Source: Zopfochytrium polystomum
Taxonomy: Eukaryota > Chytridiomycota > Chytridiomycetes > Chytridiales > Chytridiaceae
Direction of reading: 5' to 3'
Assembly (NCBI GenBank): GCA_025765615.1
Contig: JAIVFJ010000019.1
Span: 310,001 to 374,000 of the forward strand
DNA length: 64,000 nucleotides
Part shown: piece by piece, positions 33,617 through 46,810 of the stretch
Layout: every line of letters starts with the position of its first letter
How positions within the stretch are numbered: position 1 is the first letter of the stretch
Made by a program: the position numbers and the translations under genes
The notes under the pieces: model-generated
The model's database searches: none
Told to the model about the DNA's origin: nothing
Seen by the model: only the letters and a program-made list of their open reading frames with translations

Positions 33617-36600
33617 TCACATTCTGTTCTGCTGCTGCTGCTGGTGCTCGCGCACGAGCCGACCCCAGCACTCTTCGAACGCCGGCCAAGCGTTCTGCAG
33701 AAACCGGCTGATCGGCCGCAGCCGCTCCACGGCCGCGTAGAGCCGCCCGAGCACCGCGAACGGGCGCTCCTGCAGCGGCCGCGGTTGCTGCTGCTGCTGC
33801 GTCTGCTGCTGCGGATGCCAGGTTGCCCCCGTCGCGAGGTCCAGCGCGATCCCCGTCGCCGCGCACACGACCCAGTCGATCCCGGCAAAGACCCACGGCG
33901 ACGACGACGACGGCGGCGGCGGCGGTGACGCCGCCGCTACGGCCGCCGGAAGCGGCGCGGGCGGCAGCCGCTCCAGCAGCTCCGCGACCCCCCACGCCAG
34001 CGCTAGCAGCTGCGTCACCGACTCCGCCGGGAGCGCGCCCGCGTCGCGGGGGCCGACACCAAAGGGGGCGGCGGCAGCCGGTGCGGGGGCGTCGGTGCTG
34101 CTGGTGGATGCGGCGGCGGCAGCGGCGGGCTCCGCGTGGCGGAGCTTGATGAGGAGCATCCTTGCCGTCAGCAGGCAGCACCGCACGTGGGCGGCGGGAC
34201 CCCATTCGGCGCCGGCGGGGTCCAGCCGCGCCTCGATATGGTCGAGCTCGGACAGCAGCGCGGCGGCGAGGTCCGCGAGCGGCGGAGGCTGCGGCTGCGA
34301 CGATGACGAGGACGACGACAACGGCTGCGGGTGGTGCTGCGGGGTCGTCGTCTGCTGCTCATGTTGTTGTTGAGGGTGGTGACCAAGGGGCGGAGTCGGG
34401 AACAGCGCGGCGGCGGCGGGGCTGAGGCGGCGGAGCCGAGGGTCCGGGTCGCGCGTCCACGTCCGGCGGTTGAGGACGTCGAGCACGTCCCCGAGCACGC
34501 GCAGCACCCAAAAGTGCTGCACCAGCACGTCGTTTTCGCGCACGCCGCCCTCGGGAAGCGGCGTGTCGAATCCGGCGCCGTCGACGATGAGCAGTGGACG
34601 CCCCTCGACCATACAGATGTACCGGTCGAGGAGGTACAGGCAGTACCACGTCCGCCGTGCCGTCTCGTAGAACCGTCGGTTCCCGAGCAGGTGCGCGAGA
34701 TGCGTCAGGTCGCGGTTGAGCCCGATTTCGAGGGCTACGCGGTGCGCTAGGCCGAGCATGCACGCAGGTGGGTACAGCTGGATTTAAAGGAGTTTGGGAT
34801 GGATTAGGGTTGTTACTGGGGGCTTGTGGCGAAAGAGTGGGGCGATATTCACGCCATGCCGAAAGCAAAGAGCGATCACGATCGAGGGAACGTGCAAAAT
34901 GGGTGGGAAGACCGAGCTTACCCCGCTAGTCCCGCACGTCAGCATTGTCAAGTGAATCATTCCCTGCACCAAGTAGACATCCATCCCGTCGTGCAGGTCA
35001 AACACGTCACCGAGCAACACGCGCGCATGGTTGACAAACAGTTGCTCGATTTTGGACGGGTCGTTGTCGATCAAGTTCGACCACTTGCTGAGCAGGGCCG
35101 CGCTTGGCTGCTGCATTACTACCGCGCACATTGATGAGGTCAGAAGCAGGCGAGACCGAGTCTGCAATCGGAAACAAAGTTATGAAGGCGCAGCGTATTT
35201 GGAGGTTCATTGCGGGTTTTAGACGAGGAGGGGAGAGTTGGATTAGTGTGTGAACCCTGACCCAAGCAACGGGTCGACAAACCTGTTGTCGTCCCGAGCG
35301 CCAGTCGGCCAAAACCTTGTCTCGATCGACCATGGGAAAGAAGGGGTAGACCTGGCTAAAGTAGGCGTCCAGCACGTCCTGGATGAACTCGGTGGGATAG
35401 GGCGGGAAGCGCGAGAGCTCCTCCCGCTTGACGTTGACGGAGAGCCTTTGATCCGCGTCAACGGCGGGGACCTGGACGACTCCTGGTCGAAAGGGTCCAG
35501 CGTTGCGCATGCTGGAGTGTGGCGGAATGTGCGTCGGCCCGTAGATGTATGGGTGCGTCGACTGGCGGGTTGCTTTTACTTGAATTTGACAGTTGATTTT
35601 CGCGTTTTTTGTTTTTTTTTTGTTTTTTCCCATTTTTTGTGGAGTTGGGTGAAGACACAATTTTTTTTTTGGTCATTTTTTGTTTCGGACAAGGGTTTAA
35701 TTTTTGTGAAGTTTTGTGTGCACGCGAAAATTAAAACGGGTCCGCGGGGGTCTGCGCAGCCCTACTTACCCAGGACAAGGTCGCCGCCTCCAGCCGGCGC
35801 GGCCGCTGGCGGCTGCTGCTGCTGCTGCTGCTGCTGCGGCGTTGGCGCGGCGAACGACTGCACCGGCGGCGTCCCCAACGCGGTCGCTGCAACCAGGTTG
35901 CTCCAAACGGACCGCTGCAGGTGCTCGCCGACCGTCTGGTAGCTGTGCCACTCCTGCTCCATCGACGCGCGTCGCGCCTCGTGCTGCTGTGCCAGCAGCA
36001 TCTGCAGCGACTGCAGCTCCGCCGACCCGGCGCTATTACTGCTGCCGCTGCCGCCGCCGCCGCTGAACTCCTCGCCGCCACCGCCGGCCCCCGCCGTCGA
36101 CGCGTCCGAGAGCTGCCGTGTCGGTGCCGCCGCCGCCGCCGCCCCATACAGCGCCGGCGGCGGCAGCAGCAGGGCGCTCGAGGTCGGCGGGGGCAGCGGC
36201 GGCGGAGGCGGCAGCAGAGGCATCCCCGCGTGCGGATGCAGCAGCGGGTACTGCGGAGAGCTGGTCGTGCGGTCCGAGGTCGGGGTGACGAGCGTCGCCG
36301 CCGCCGCCGCCGCTGCTGCCGTCGTCGCTGCTGGATCCACGTGCGGTGGGGCGACGAGCGGCGCCGGCGCCGGCGCGTAGCCGGCTGTAAAGGCGAGCGC
36401 AGCACCGGCGAACAGACGGTCGGCGTCGTGGTGGTCGGCGGAGGCGGAGGCGGAGGCGGCGCGGGGGTCTGCGGCGGCGGCGGCGGCGGCGGCGGAGAAG
36501 GCGGTCGCGTCGTGTAGCTGATCGACGGAGCTGTCGACAGACCGGATGGATGTGGTCGCAGACGTCGTCGCCGACTCGGGTTGGTTTTGACCGGGGGGTG

Positions 36601-38359
36601 ACGATGAGGACGACGACGACGACGACGACGATGAAGACGCGGCGGCGTTTTCGGCCCACGGCCGGCGCGCCTGGGACGACCCTTCGGACCGCCGGTATCG
36701 CTCTTTCGGTCCTCGCCGCTGCGCAGGAGCGTATACTGTGGTTGCACACGAGGGCAAGGGTAGGGGGTACCAAGACGAATTAGCAACGCATCCACGAATC
36801 CAAAGAAAAAGGAAAAGTGGTCACACACCGCAGGTGACGCCGTGGTCCTCGCAAAAAACGCACGGAAACGTGCCCGAGCACCGTCTCCGACGCGTCCGGC
36901 ACGGCGTGCACGCTTGCGTGGACCGCATCCGCTTTTTGCCGCCGCTCCCACTGCCGCCCCCGGCGCTGCCGCCCGACGGCGAGGTCGGCGCGTACCCCGA
37001 CGCGGCGGCGCGCGGCGGCGTGGTCTCGCCTACTGTCGGCGGTTGTGGGTGCGCTGAGGTTCCGGTGGGGGAGTGCCGCAGCTCTGGGGACGTGTCGTGG
37101 GGCTCGTTGTGCGTTGTCGTCGCGGGGACGGCGGTGAACGGTTGTTCCGAGTGGGAGGCGGACGCTGGCGGGGCCGCCGCTGCCGCCACGCCGGCGACGC
37201 CGGGGACGAGGTGGTTGTCAAGCGGGAGGAGCTGCTCGTGGGAGTGGGGCTGATCGTGGTGGGTGAAGTAGTCCACGGCGCGCCGGGAGGCGGAGGAGGA
37301 GGGCGAAACGAGGGGACTGTACATGTGGGACTGAGACTGGAGTGGCTGCAGCTGCTGCTGGTGGGTCTGGTGGTTCAGCAACGCCATTCGGAACTGCTCC
37401 TGGTACGGCGGTAAGGGTATCTGCTGTTGCTGCGGGAGCTGCTGCTGCTGGAGCGTCAGCATGGTGTTGTCGGCAGAAGGAACCGAGTTCTGGGAGGAGT
37501 AGTGATCGACCATTCCCAGACCGGTTGCGGCGCTTGTTGGAGACGACGATGCGGCGGACGACAAGCTCCTCGTCCGAGACGCGGCTCCAGCGAATCTGTT
37601 GGAATGATACAAGTTGTCTGCGTCCTCCAAAGCGAGCGGCTGGCCCAAGAAGGGCTGTGGGAGAGGCACGACCAGCTGCTGATTCTGCAACTGCTGCTGT
37701 TGTTGCTGCTGTTGTTGCTGCTGTTGCTGCTGCTGGTCCGACTGTTGGAGAAGGTGCACCCTCTCGAGATTTGCCTGGTGGTGGTGTTCGAACGGTTCAT
37801 TCGAGTGGTAAGGAAAGGGCTGGTGCAAGAGCAGCTGCTGTTGCTGATGATGCTGCTCTTGCTGCTGCCGTTGAAGTTCGAGTTGAAGTTGTAGTTGAAG
37901 TTGTTGCTGTTGTTGTTGTTGTTGATGATATTGTTGCTGCTGGCTCTGGTTACTATGGTGTTGCTGTTGGGAATAATGGCTGTCGTGTTGGTTGAAGAGC
38001 TGCGGCTGCAATTGGGTGGGTTGCAGCCGCGTGTGCTGCTGTTGCTGCAGTTGCTGCAGTTGCTGCTGTTGCTGCTGCTGCTGTTGCTGGTGAAGAAGCA
38101 GTTGGATGGGCAGCAACAGAAACGGCGCGGGAGCGGGAAGCGAAGACGCGGTGGTGGTGGTGGTCGCGCGACTGCCACTGCCACTGCCGCCCTGTCCGCC
38201 ACCACCGCCGCCGCCGCCCACTCCGCCGCCGCCGCCGCCGCCGCCGCCGCTGCTACCCTGCAGCGACGCGTGCGACAAGGAGGAAGAGGAAGAGGAGGAA
38301 GACGACGACGACGACGAAGTCGTCGACGACGAGGTCGACGAGGGCGAGGCCGACGCCAT
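33617..38359 (-). CDS. Large Zn2Cys6 transcription factor with polyQ
   Basis: Five exons on the minus strand: 38359-36829, 36735-35770, 35578-35283, 35161-34922 and 34777-33617, in frame throughout, giving 1397 aa. This is a fungal-specific zinc-cluster regulator. Residues 1-480 are disordered with Ser, Gly and long Gln runs. The Zn2Cys6 cluster (483-510) has the spacing C-x2-C-x6-C-x5-C-x2-C-x6-C and starts ACTPCRTRRRRC. Intron 1 falls right after the sixth Cys, and the linker APAQRRGPKERYRR follows. The second half carries the fungal middle homology region (FPPYPTEFIQDVLDAYFSQV; HRVALEIGLNRDLTHLAHLL; ARRTWYCLYLLDRYICMVEG). Target genes are unknown. Most zinc-cluster proteins are 500-1000 aa, so this is unusually large. 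A (CT)n tract starts about 62 bases upstream of the ATG. Confidence 0.92.
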
Positions 38360-39807
38360 GTCGGACTAGGGGTGGGCGCGGACGCGGACGGGGCGACGAA
38401 TTGTTGTAATTATTCGGTTTGCCTCTCTCTCTCTCTCTCCCCTCTCTCTCCCTCTCTCTCTCTCTCTCTCCATCTCTCTCTGTCTCTCTCTCTCTCTTTC
38501 TATCTTTCTCTCACTCTGTCTCTCTCTCTCTCTGCGTCTTTTTCGTTTCTTTCTTCTCCTTTCTTTGCAATCGGTTTTCCGCCTGTTTCCCTTTCCGTTT
38601 TCTTCATCGTTTTTTTTTGGAAGTCAAACTCATCTCTCCCTTCCTGTCTCTCTCAGTCACTCTCTCTCTCTGTCTCTCGCTCTCTGTTTTGCGACCTTCA
38701 GTGGCATGCAGAGCGAGAGAGAGAGACACGCACGCACACAAAGCGAAGGAGACAGAAGCCGCGCAGCAGTAGTAATTGAACGACCGCTCACGATCCAAAA
38801 CAAGCTGTGGTCTGCCTGGTCGAGTGGGCAGAGGGTTGGGCTCATCCTCATCCACACACAGAGGCCTGTCTCCGGCCCAACTCCTGCAGCTGAGAGAGAG
38901 AGAGTGAGACAGGGTGAGAGAGACTGAGAGACAGAGAGAGAGAGACTGAAAGAGAGAGAGGCATGCAGAGAGGGGAGGGGCTTTTCACGCCTCACAGAGA
39001 GAAGAGACTGAGGGAGAGGAGACAGGACAATGGTCGTGTGTGTGTGTGTGTGTGTGTGCGGCCAGCGAAGGCAAGTGACAGGATGTGTGTGTGTGTGTGT
39101 GTATGTGCGTGTGTGTGTCTGCGGGTGTGTCGGTCGGGGCCACCCTCCAAAACAAGGCAGGCGACTGACTTATCGACTGCACTGCATGACTGTCGTCGTC
39201 GAGGCTTCGCGCCTTCGTTTTTAAACAAAAAGTAGAAAAAAAAACAAAGAAACGACGGAGGCACTCCTATCTCTCTCATCGCAACTTTCCATGCATCCAT
39301 GTTTGTCTCTCTGTCTGTGTAATTTCTCTCTCCCACTCTCTCTGTCTGTTTGTCAATGCCACCGCGCCGGGGCGGCTGTCTGTCGCGGATTTGCTCATCT
39401 TCTCCAGTTTTTTTTTTATCCTTTCTCCTTGCACGGTTCTTCCTTGTTTTCTTTTTGACTTTTTTCATTTTTTTCCATTGCGGGGCTTTTTCCTTTCAAG
39501 ATATCGGATCTCATCGGCCTTAGGGGTTTTTGGCAGTTTTGACCGACTCTTTTCAAGGGTGATTGATCATGCCAAGTTGGATGAATGGAATTATTAGAAA
39601 TTATCAAATAAATAACTTGACTGACTGATTTTAGACTGATTGATTGACTGTTGTTGTTGATTGATTGATTGATTGATTGTGGACTGATTGCCAATGCACG
39701 GGCGTGGCTATCGTGCACGCCATCAAATTACCCACACAGGTGGGGTAAATAATAGTAACATATGCGTGTCCTATCTCACACACACACACACACACTCTCT
39801 CTCTCTC

Positions 39808-39843
<36 letters not shown>

Positions 39844-41865
39844 GCTCTCTCTCTCTCTCTCCGTCCTCCCTGGATCACTCTCGATATCCTCCTCGATCGC
39901 AATGCGTATTTCCCTCTCGCACTCTGATTTTCACCCGGCGGCGGCTCGGGTCCCCTCTGTATTTTAAATAAATATTTATTTCAGAACGAAAAGAAGCGCT
40001 GCGCGTCGCACGACGCAGGTTTCGCAGGGAGACACACACACACACACTCGCTCTCTCTCTCTCTGTCTCTCTCTCTCCCGCTCTCTCCACTATCTCGCTG
40101 CAGCATTGTGTCTGGTGGCAATGGCTCTGTCTTCGCGGGTAATGACGCACCCGTGAGGCAGGCTGTTGCTGCGGCGACGCGGCGAGGTTCGCAGAGGCGC
40201 ATTTGAAAGTAGAGGTCCCACGACCCGGCGCCAGTAGCGAAACGGGAGGCGCGCAGGGAAGCGTTTTACAGATGTGAGAAAATAAAGAGGTGGAGCGCGC
40301 AATAAAGAAAGGAAACGCCAAGACGGGGAGCAAATAAACCGGGAAACGCTCGAGACGCAACTTTGAAGGAGGAGGGAATGCGGTAGAAATAGAGGAAGGG
40401 GCGGGCGGGCAGCGGGGCGGCGGGGATCAGTGAGATCGATGGGCGTGGAGCCGCGGCATCCCCATCCAAGGCGCGGATGGGGCTGCTGCTGCTGCCGCTG
40501 CTGCTGCTGGTTGTTTGCAGGGAAGGTGCAGAAAGGGCCTGGCGCGCATACGAGCGCGAAACAGCGGAATAAATAAACGTCTCCGCTCCGTTGGGAGCCT
40601 TTCATTCGGGGCGCGCCACCAATGCGGGTGGTGGTGCACCACGGCACGTTAACCACACCACTCTGGGGGAAGAAGAGCCTCACCATGGCTCACTTCAGAA
40701 GTTGGAAAGGACAAATTCATTGGGGCAGAGACAGACCCACCATCGTCTATATTTGGCCACTTAACGCTCCACCGCCGTCCACTGCATGCTTTTCATTCTT
40801 GAAAGGCAGCCCCGGACCAATACCAAGTCACGTTCCCCACGTCGGTTTCGTGCCTCCCACCCCGGTAAACGCAGTCACAAGTTAACCATCTCCGCGCCAT
40901 CACCTGCTCCCCCAAAATCAGGGCGTTTGCAATCATCTTATTCAGTCAAACCAACGAGGAGGCAGCCTGTGACGGCGAGCTCGGCCAGCTGCGCCGTTAG
41001 CATGAAAGTGTGCAGTGTCGCGCCATAAAACACAGCGGGAGGAAATGACGTGCTGAACGGTGCAGCAGCCGCGTGAGGGAGCGGCCATAAGGCAGAGCAC
41101 CGTTACGTGGTAAGCTTTTGAGCAGCGGCGCCGACAAATGGCGCGCTCGGAGCGCGGGCAGAAGTGGGTGAGCTGGAATGAGGAGGGGACGTTGCTCTTG
41201 TTGCTGTGGCGGCGGCAGCGGCGGCTGCGGCGGCTGCGACGTGGAGGCGGATGCCCCAATTTTTGCACCTGACAGGGCATCGACATTGGTGAGCTCGTAA
41301 CACACTTTGCTTCACCACCTGCTGATGACTTCAAGGAAGAAATCAATGGCAGCAGATCGCATTAGCCCTCCCCGAAGCGCATTCACATCCGTTGCGGTGT
41401 GATCCAGCGAATTCATCGCCGCGCAGCTGCAGTGGTCTCTTCTGTCTAGCCTGGTAAGGAAGGAGTTCCCCTCCTGTTCAACAAAAAAAAAACTGCCCGG
41501 GCTCACAGTCACAGTGGTTAGTGGTTGTTGGTTGGTGCTTGCGCCCGCGTGCGCGCGCTTGATCCGTAGAGAGCCAGCTTTGTTCCAGGGCGAGGAGCGC
41601 GCGGCCCGTGTGTTCGACTCGTCGCTGGCGCGGGCGGGTGAGGACCGCCACCGCCACGGAGAAGGAGAAGGAGGAGAAGGAAAAGGACGGGGGGCGGGCG
41701 GGTGTCGACGGGCCAAGGTGCATGTCAGGCAGGACAAGAGTATTCCTTGGGCGGCCGCTCCACGACACGACTGACACGACTGACACGACGGACGGCTGAA
41801 GAAAAAGGAAATGGTCGCAGCCTGCCCACGCGATTTCCACTCGCCAGCATACGTAATATTATATA
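38360..41865. other. Simple-repeat-rich desert
   Basis: No gene is supported over about 3.5 kb. The first 180 bases (38421-38535 on) are the GA/CT tract of the transcription-factor promoter. Further tracts are (GT)n at 39036-39058 and 39085-39118, (GATT)n near 39655-39680, (CA)n-(CT)n at 39779-39860 and (CT)n at about 40045-40090. GC-rich open frames around 40500 and 41150-41250 consist of GCT/GCC repeats. Confidence 0.5.
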
Positions 41866-42238
41866 TGACGCTATAACTACTAACATAAAACCACCACCAC
41901 CATCGAGCAGCTCGAGAGCTTCAGTCAAAGCCCAAACCAGAAATTTTCACCACCCAATCACTCATGTTACCCGTGCGTTGCGCCGTCGTCGTCTCCGGTC
42001 TTGCGCTGCGCTGGCAGTGGGAGTGGTGGCTGTTGACAGTGGCGCCGCTACTGTCTGCGAATCGCGAGACAGTGCGGGTGCTTCACGAGGAGCTGGGCGC
42101 CGTCGCGGTGTACGACCCACGGTAACTCTGAGGAGGTTGGTCAAGGGCACGCCATTAGATGACGGGACGGCGACCGTCGAGCTGTCTGATGTGACAGACA
42201 AGCTTGTGAAGCTGTTGGAAATATATTTGAGCAAATAA
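41866..42238 (+). CDS. Possible short hypothetical protein
   Basis: An open frame ending TAA at 42236-42238 finishes with a plausible helical tail (TVTLRRLVKGTPLDDGTATV, then ELSDVTDKLVKLLEIYLSK). The upstream part of the same frame is Ala/Arg-rich and has no clear start; an overlapping frame (RETVRVLHEELGAVAVYDPR, about 42063-42122) is equally protein-like. This suggests either an unrecognised intron or a frameshift near 42115. I do not recognise the family. It may be a gene remnant. Confidence 0.2.
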
Positions 42239-42984
42239 ACGGAAGGAATTGAAAGCACGAAGGGTGGAACTCATCACTAAATTAGAAGCGCGCGTTGCAA
42301 ATGGCTTCATTTCCGTTTTTACGGCAATGTTCACTGGGGAGATAGCGGTGGCAAGACTTCATCCAATCTGAATGGCACGAGTTGGCAGGTGACAATGTTC
42401 ACTCCAAGAGGCAGTCACGGAGATTGGACAAAACCCCTGCAATCAAGGCACTGGAGAGGGATGTTAGTCATGTGACTACTCCCAAGACTCTGTGGAGCAG
42501 AGCCTATCTCCTTTTCACCAGATTTGCGCCAGTTCATTTTGGCATTAACAATGGCGTCCAGACTTTGCATTCATTCAATGATGGCATGAAATAACAGATT
42601 ACGATTTACTTCCAAAAAAACACAAACAAACAAATACTAAATAGTTAAGGAATTAATACCGACTTCCAGAGAGGTGGTATAGATTCAACACAATCGAAAA
42701 GAGCAGGCATTCGATAATTTGGTCAAGAAGCTCGTAACATAGTGTGTCCATTTCTGAACGCTGTTATTCGTTTTCCACCTGAACCACGATGCAACCCACA
42801 ATATCTATCAGGAAAGAAGAATACTATGGTGGTGATTGGAAGTGGCTGAAAATTCTTTTCGAATCCTGCCAGGTTGCCACGTCCTACCATCTTCGTGGCT
42901 GAAGCGCACCATATTTGCCGTGTCGAGTCTTTCACCCCTAATTCTTCTCTTGTCCTTTCATTCTTCTTTTTCTTTCTTGGTGTT
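42239..42984. other. Spacer upstream of LTR copy 5
   Basis: AT-richer DNA without a supported gene. It contains no visible simple repeat or transposase motif and borders the solo LTR at 42985. Confidence 0.4.
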
Positions 42985-43363
42985 TGTAAACAGTCTACTC
43001 TGAGTGAGGTGAGTGAGGAAGTGGAAGGAGTGAATGAAGTGGAGATGTGTGTTTGTGGTCCTTCTCCCCAACTTGGAGAGTAAGAGAAAAACTACTTTCT
43101 TAGTCGCTAGGCAGCGTAGCAGCACAGGGAAAAAATCTCTCCTATATTATCTGCTTGAGCAGAGGAGGAGGAAAACTGTTCACACCAGATTTACATTCCA
43201 CTACATACTCGGAGTATCTGTCAACAGTGGAAGCCAGTGCCCAGGTCTGCATTGGTAGTGGCTTGCTTTCCCATGGGCATTGTTTAGAACAATAACTGAC
43301 AGTCACAATAGGCTTGGCTCTGTTTTGTTACTCTTGCTGCGAACCTGTCAGTTCCACCCAACA
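42985..43363 (-). mobile_element. Solo LTR, copy 5, inverted (379 bp)
   Basis: Read on the minus strand it begins TGTTGGGTGGAACTGACAGG and ends agactgtttaca, matching the family at 12393 and 12949. It is more diverged and about 30 bp shorter, lacking the AT-rich part with tcatcatcatgtatcaagaa. The flanking 5-mers do not match, so the insertion is old or rearranged. Confidence 0.8.
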
Positions 43364-44582
43364 TTGCTTTCCGCTGACCACCCCTTCCCCCCCCCTTTGT
43401 TAAATCAAAATGCAGCCATGTCGAGTTAACGGACAGCCAATGGCAGTCGCAGCCCAAGGGCGCATGCAATTTTGCGCTCACCATCACCAAGCTCAAAAAC
43501 CATGTTGGTCAGCAACGTTGCAACTCAACATACATGGGATACTGCAGTGTCTCATGCGTGGGGCCTCCAAAAATTCCCTTCAAGAGGGTGTTGGATGATG
43601 CGTCCCCTTTCTGCTTGCAGAAAAGGGTGAAAGCATTTTTCCCTTGTGCGTTTTTGTACTGTCATCCCAGTCTCTTCTCTTTTTTTCTTTTTGGGTGCAG
43701 GAAGGGTTGCCCAACCAGGTCTTTGTTTATATTGTGCTTTTGCGACAACTGACAACTTATCGTTCGTCAATAATAGTAGCGGCTGCGGTTTGTTGAGGGG
43801 AGGAGGGGGGTTGCTGAACACAGGGGAGTAAAACAACATCTAGATAATTAATCCTCCAATTGCGACAAAAGAAACATTCACGTGAATGATGAAAAAGAAT
43901 GTTATTGAAGAAAAGAGCCTTTTCTTCAGCTGTTTGTAGCTGTTACCTAAATATTTTTGCTGCATTTTTCTGTTTTTTTCGGTTACTCGTTAACGAGGCT
44001 GCCGTTCTTTCGTTTGCTCTCAGAGAGAATGAGAGAGAGAATCGAGTGTATTTGTGTGCTTATTTGTCGCTGCTGATCACAATAGAGGTGTGCGCGCGCG
44101 CATCTTTTGCTTCTATTTTTGGAGTTCTCTCTCACTCGTCCCCTCTCTCTCTGTGCCTCTCTCTCTCGCTCTCTCTGTCTCTCTCTCCCCCTCTTTCCCA
44201 CCAGTCGGCGATCCTCTCGAACGCGGATAGTCGCGCCTACGCGAATAATAGAAGCCCTACTTTTCTAGAAGTCGCCGATAAAGAGGGAGAGAGACAGAGA
44301 CCGAGACCGAGACAGAGAGAGTGGGCGAGTCTATCCCTTGCGACAGAGCCCCTCGTCCTATGCGAAAACGAGGCGGACCCTTAAATAAAAAGGCGAGGAT
44401 CCGCCCCCGCGGGAACATCTTCCCTCCTACCCCACACAACTAAAAAAAACCATATCAGGACCACGAAGCAGAAAGACCCTTCCCTGCCCCCCCAATACTC
44501 CAGAAACCACCTTCTTCCCCTTTGCCCTTCCACACCTTCCCCTCATCCCTCCACTCCCTCGCGAACCCCCCTCCCAGCAGCC
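43364..44582. promoter_or_regulatory. Spacer and cyclase-like gene 5' region
   Basis: No gene is seen. A CT-rich block covers about 44130-44190, roughly 390 bases before the ATG at 44583, followed by a purine block (GAGACAGAGACCGAGAC) near 44286-44320. A TTAAATAAAA element lies at about 44382-44391 and a CCGCCCCCGCGGG element at 44401-44413; these could form the core promoter. Confidence 0.45.
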
Positions 44583-44801
44583 ATGAAGCAGCCCGTCGTC
44601 ACCGAAAAGTTCAACCAAAGCGAGGCCGTCCAGCGATGTCGCGCAGTCACAGAGGCGAAGCTCAAGGGCTCCTACGCACTCACAAAACTCGCCGACGAAG
44701 AAGGTGTGTGCAACCCCCCTTCTGCTGCAGCTGCCTGCAAACAGCAACAAAATACTGGGCTTTTCCAACGACATACTCACCGCCGCACTACTTTCCGTCC
44801 T

Positions 44802-44833
<32 letters not shown>

Positions 44834-46472
44834 CCCGTAAATCCCCACCCCTTCCTCCCGTAGTCACCATGCTGAGCGCCAACCTCGAGGAAAACCGCCA
44901 ACAACTCCGCACCCAGCTCTTTGAACAGCGCGCCCAAGACACACGGCAAGACACCGAGGCGGCCGACTTTCGCAAGAACAACGAGCGCAAGCAGCAGCTC
45001 TCGGACCTCGTCGACCGCCTAGGCATCATGAAAAAGTTTCTCCGTTTTCAAGAAGAGTCGCGCGAGAGAGATATCGCCTTCAAGGGCATCATTCGAAACA
45101 AGCGCATCGCGTTCCGCGTGCGGATGGCGCGCTTGGAGCAGCGACAGTCGTCGGAGAGGTGAGTCATGCGAGAGGACGAGAGAAAGGGATTCGGGATGAA
45201 GTTTGCAGTGTGTGGGAAGGAAGGGGAAGGGGGGGAAACTGTGTTGACAGGTCGGGGGATATTTTTAGGCACTTCTTCGCACCATCAAATACATTTGTCC
45301 CCTCGTTTTATCCCTATTTACTTTTCCGTTTCACACAACAGGAACGAGCTGATCATGGCCCAGCGCCGACTTATCGATACCACCGTCCGCATCCAAGCCA
45401 TTGAGCTTGCCGCACTCAAAGATACGAGCAAGGCGAATCAAAAGAGGAAAGAGAACGAGTCGTTTGTGCACCAGAGCCGCATGAGGCAGCAAAAGGGTAA
45501 TCTCTCCTCTTCTTCAGAAAAAACATTTCAGAAGGAGAATGAAGCCGTCTTGCTCACTCGCTTCTTCCTTCTTCTTGTTTCGCGTTCTCATAAATAGAGG
45601 CTGAATTCCTACGCGAGCTTCAACTTCGCAAGGCGCGCCAGCTCGCTGAGGTAATAACGACCTTGCTTCACCCAACGTTTCGCCTCCACGACACAACACT
45701 CACCCCTCTTCCAAACTTTCTCTGTCTCCAATCCTGCCATCCCACTGTCCCTATCTCTTCTGTCCATTTCAGATCAATGAAATCGAAATCTCAAACTCGG
45801 AAGAGCTCGAAGAGCTGCAAGCCCAGCACAAGCTCGAAGAATTTGAGATCCTGGCCAAGCAGGCCCGGGCCGAAGCCGAGCTGCACAACAGCGTGGAAAA
45901 GCAGCGGTCCATCATCGAGTCGTCGCACCTCTTGGAAAAGCAGAAAATCGCCCGCAGCCAAATGCAGCGCGCCCAGCGCAAGCAGGCAAACAGCCTCCTC
46001 AAGGCACAAAAGTCGGCGATTCGCGCCCGCGAAAGGGTGAGGGCTTCAACTCTTTTTTTTTATTCAAACCTTTTTTCTTTAAGTGTTGTTCGGCTAACGA
46101 CTTGAACTGCGCGACCTCTGCCCAACACGCACAACCCCCTTCCCTCCCCAGATGATGATTGCCGAGAACCCCGTCATCCGCGGCGACGCAAACACCAGCA
46201 CCGAGGTCGAAGACAACTTTTCCGACCAACAGTCGACCGCGTCGCGGACGCAGTCCTCCACGGGCCTGAGCGAGGCCAGCAGCACCTTCAACGAGGAGCA
46301 GGACATGAGCAACGAGGCCGGCGGCGCAAACACCGAGGAGGAGAACGACGACGTCACCCGCGAGGCCGTCGCGAACGCCCTCGCCAACCGCGACACGCCG
46401 TCGCAGGTCATTTCCGAGGAGCAGCGCGAACTGAACGCCCTTGCTGACCAAGGTTTGAGTTTCAGTTTTAGC

Positions 46473-46509
<37 letters not shown>

Positions 46510-46775
46510 ATCTGGATGACATTTTTCATTCTTTTCTAATAAATATTTCATTTCTCTACCAGCTCGCGAGCGGCTGCGCAGCATGCTGGCGCACCACAAG
46601 AACGTTCTCAATGAACTCAGGAGCGTCCACAAGCACCAGATTTCGCTTAAGATGAAGGAGCACCGCCGCAAAATCAGCGACGCCATCAAGGAGCACGAAG
46701 ACGAAATCGATGCTGTGAAGCAGGATCAGATCCAGTTGATGGAAGGTAAAAAACTCGGGGAGCGAGGGGATACAG

Positions 46776-46810
<35 letters not shown>

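Noticed and set aside
33603..34205. Second long frame overlapping the transcription-factor exon 5
   Set aside because: GC-rich shadow frame with Arg/Ala bias; the other frame carries the fungal middle homology region.
40400..41310. Several GC-rich open frames
   Set aside because: They consist of GCT/GCC/GCG trinucleotide repeats and Ala/Arg/Pro runs with no family pattern.
43000..43363. Complete LTR retrotransposon around the solo LTRs
   Set aside because: No internal region with gag or pol lies between same-orientation LTR pairs (7514/12133 enclose the host kinase gene; 12949/42985 enclose host genes).
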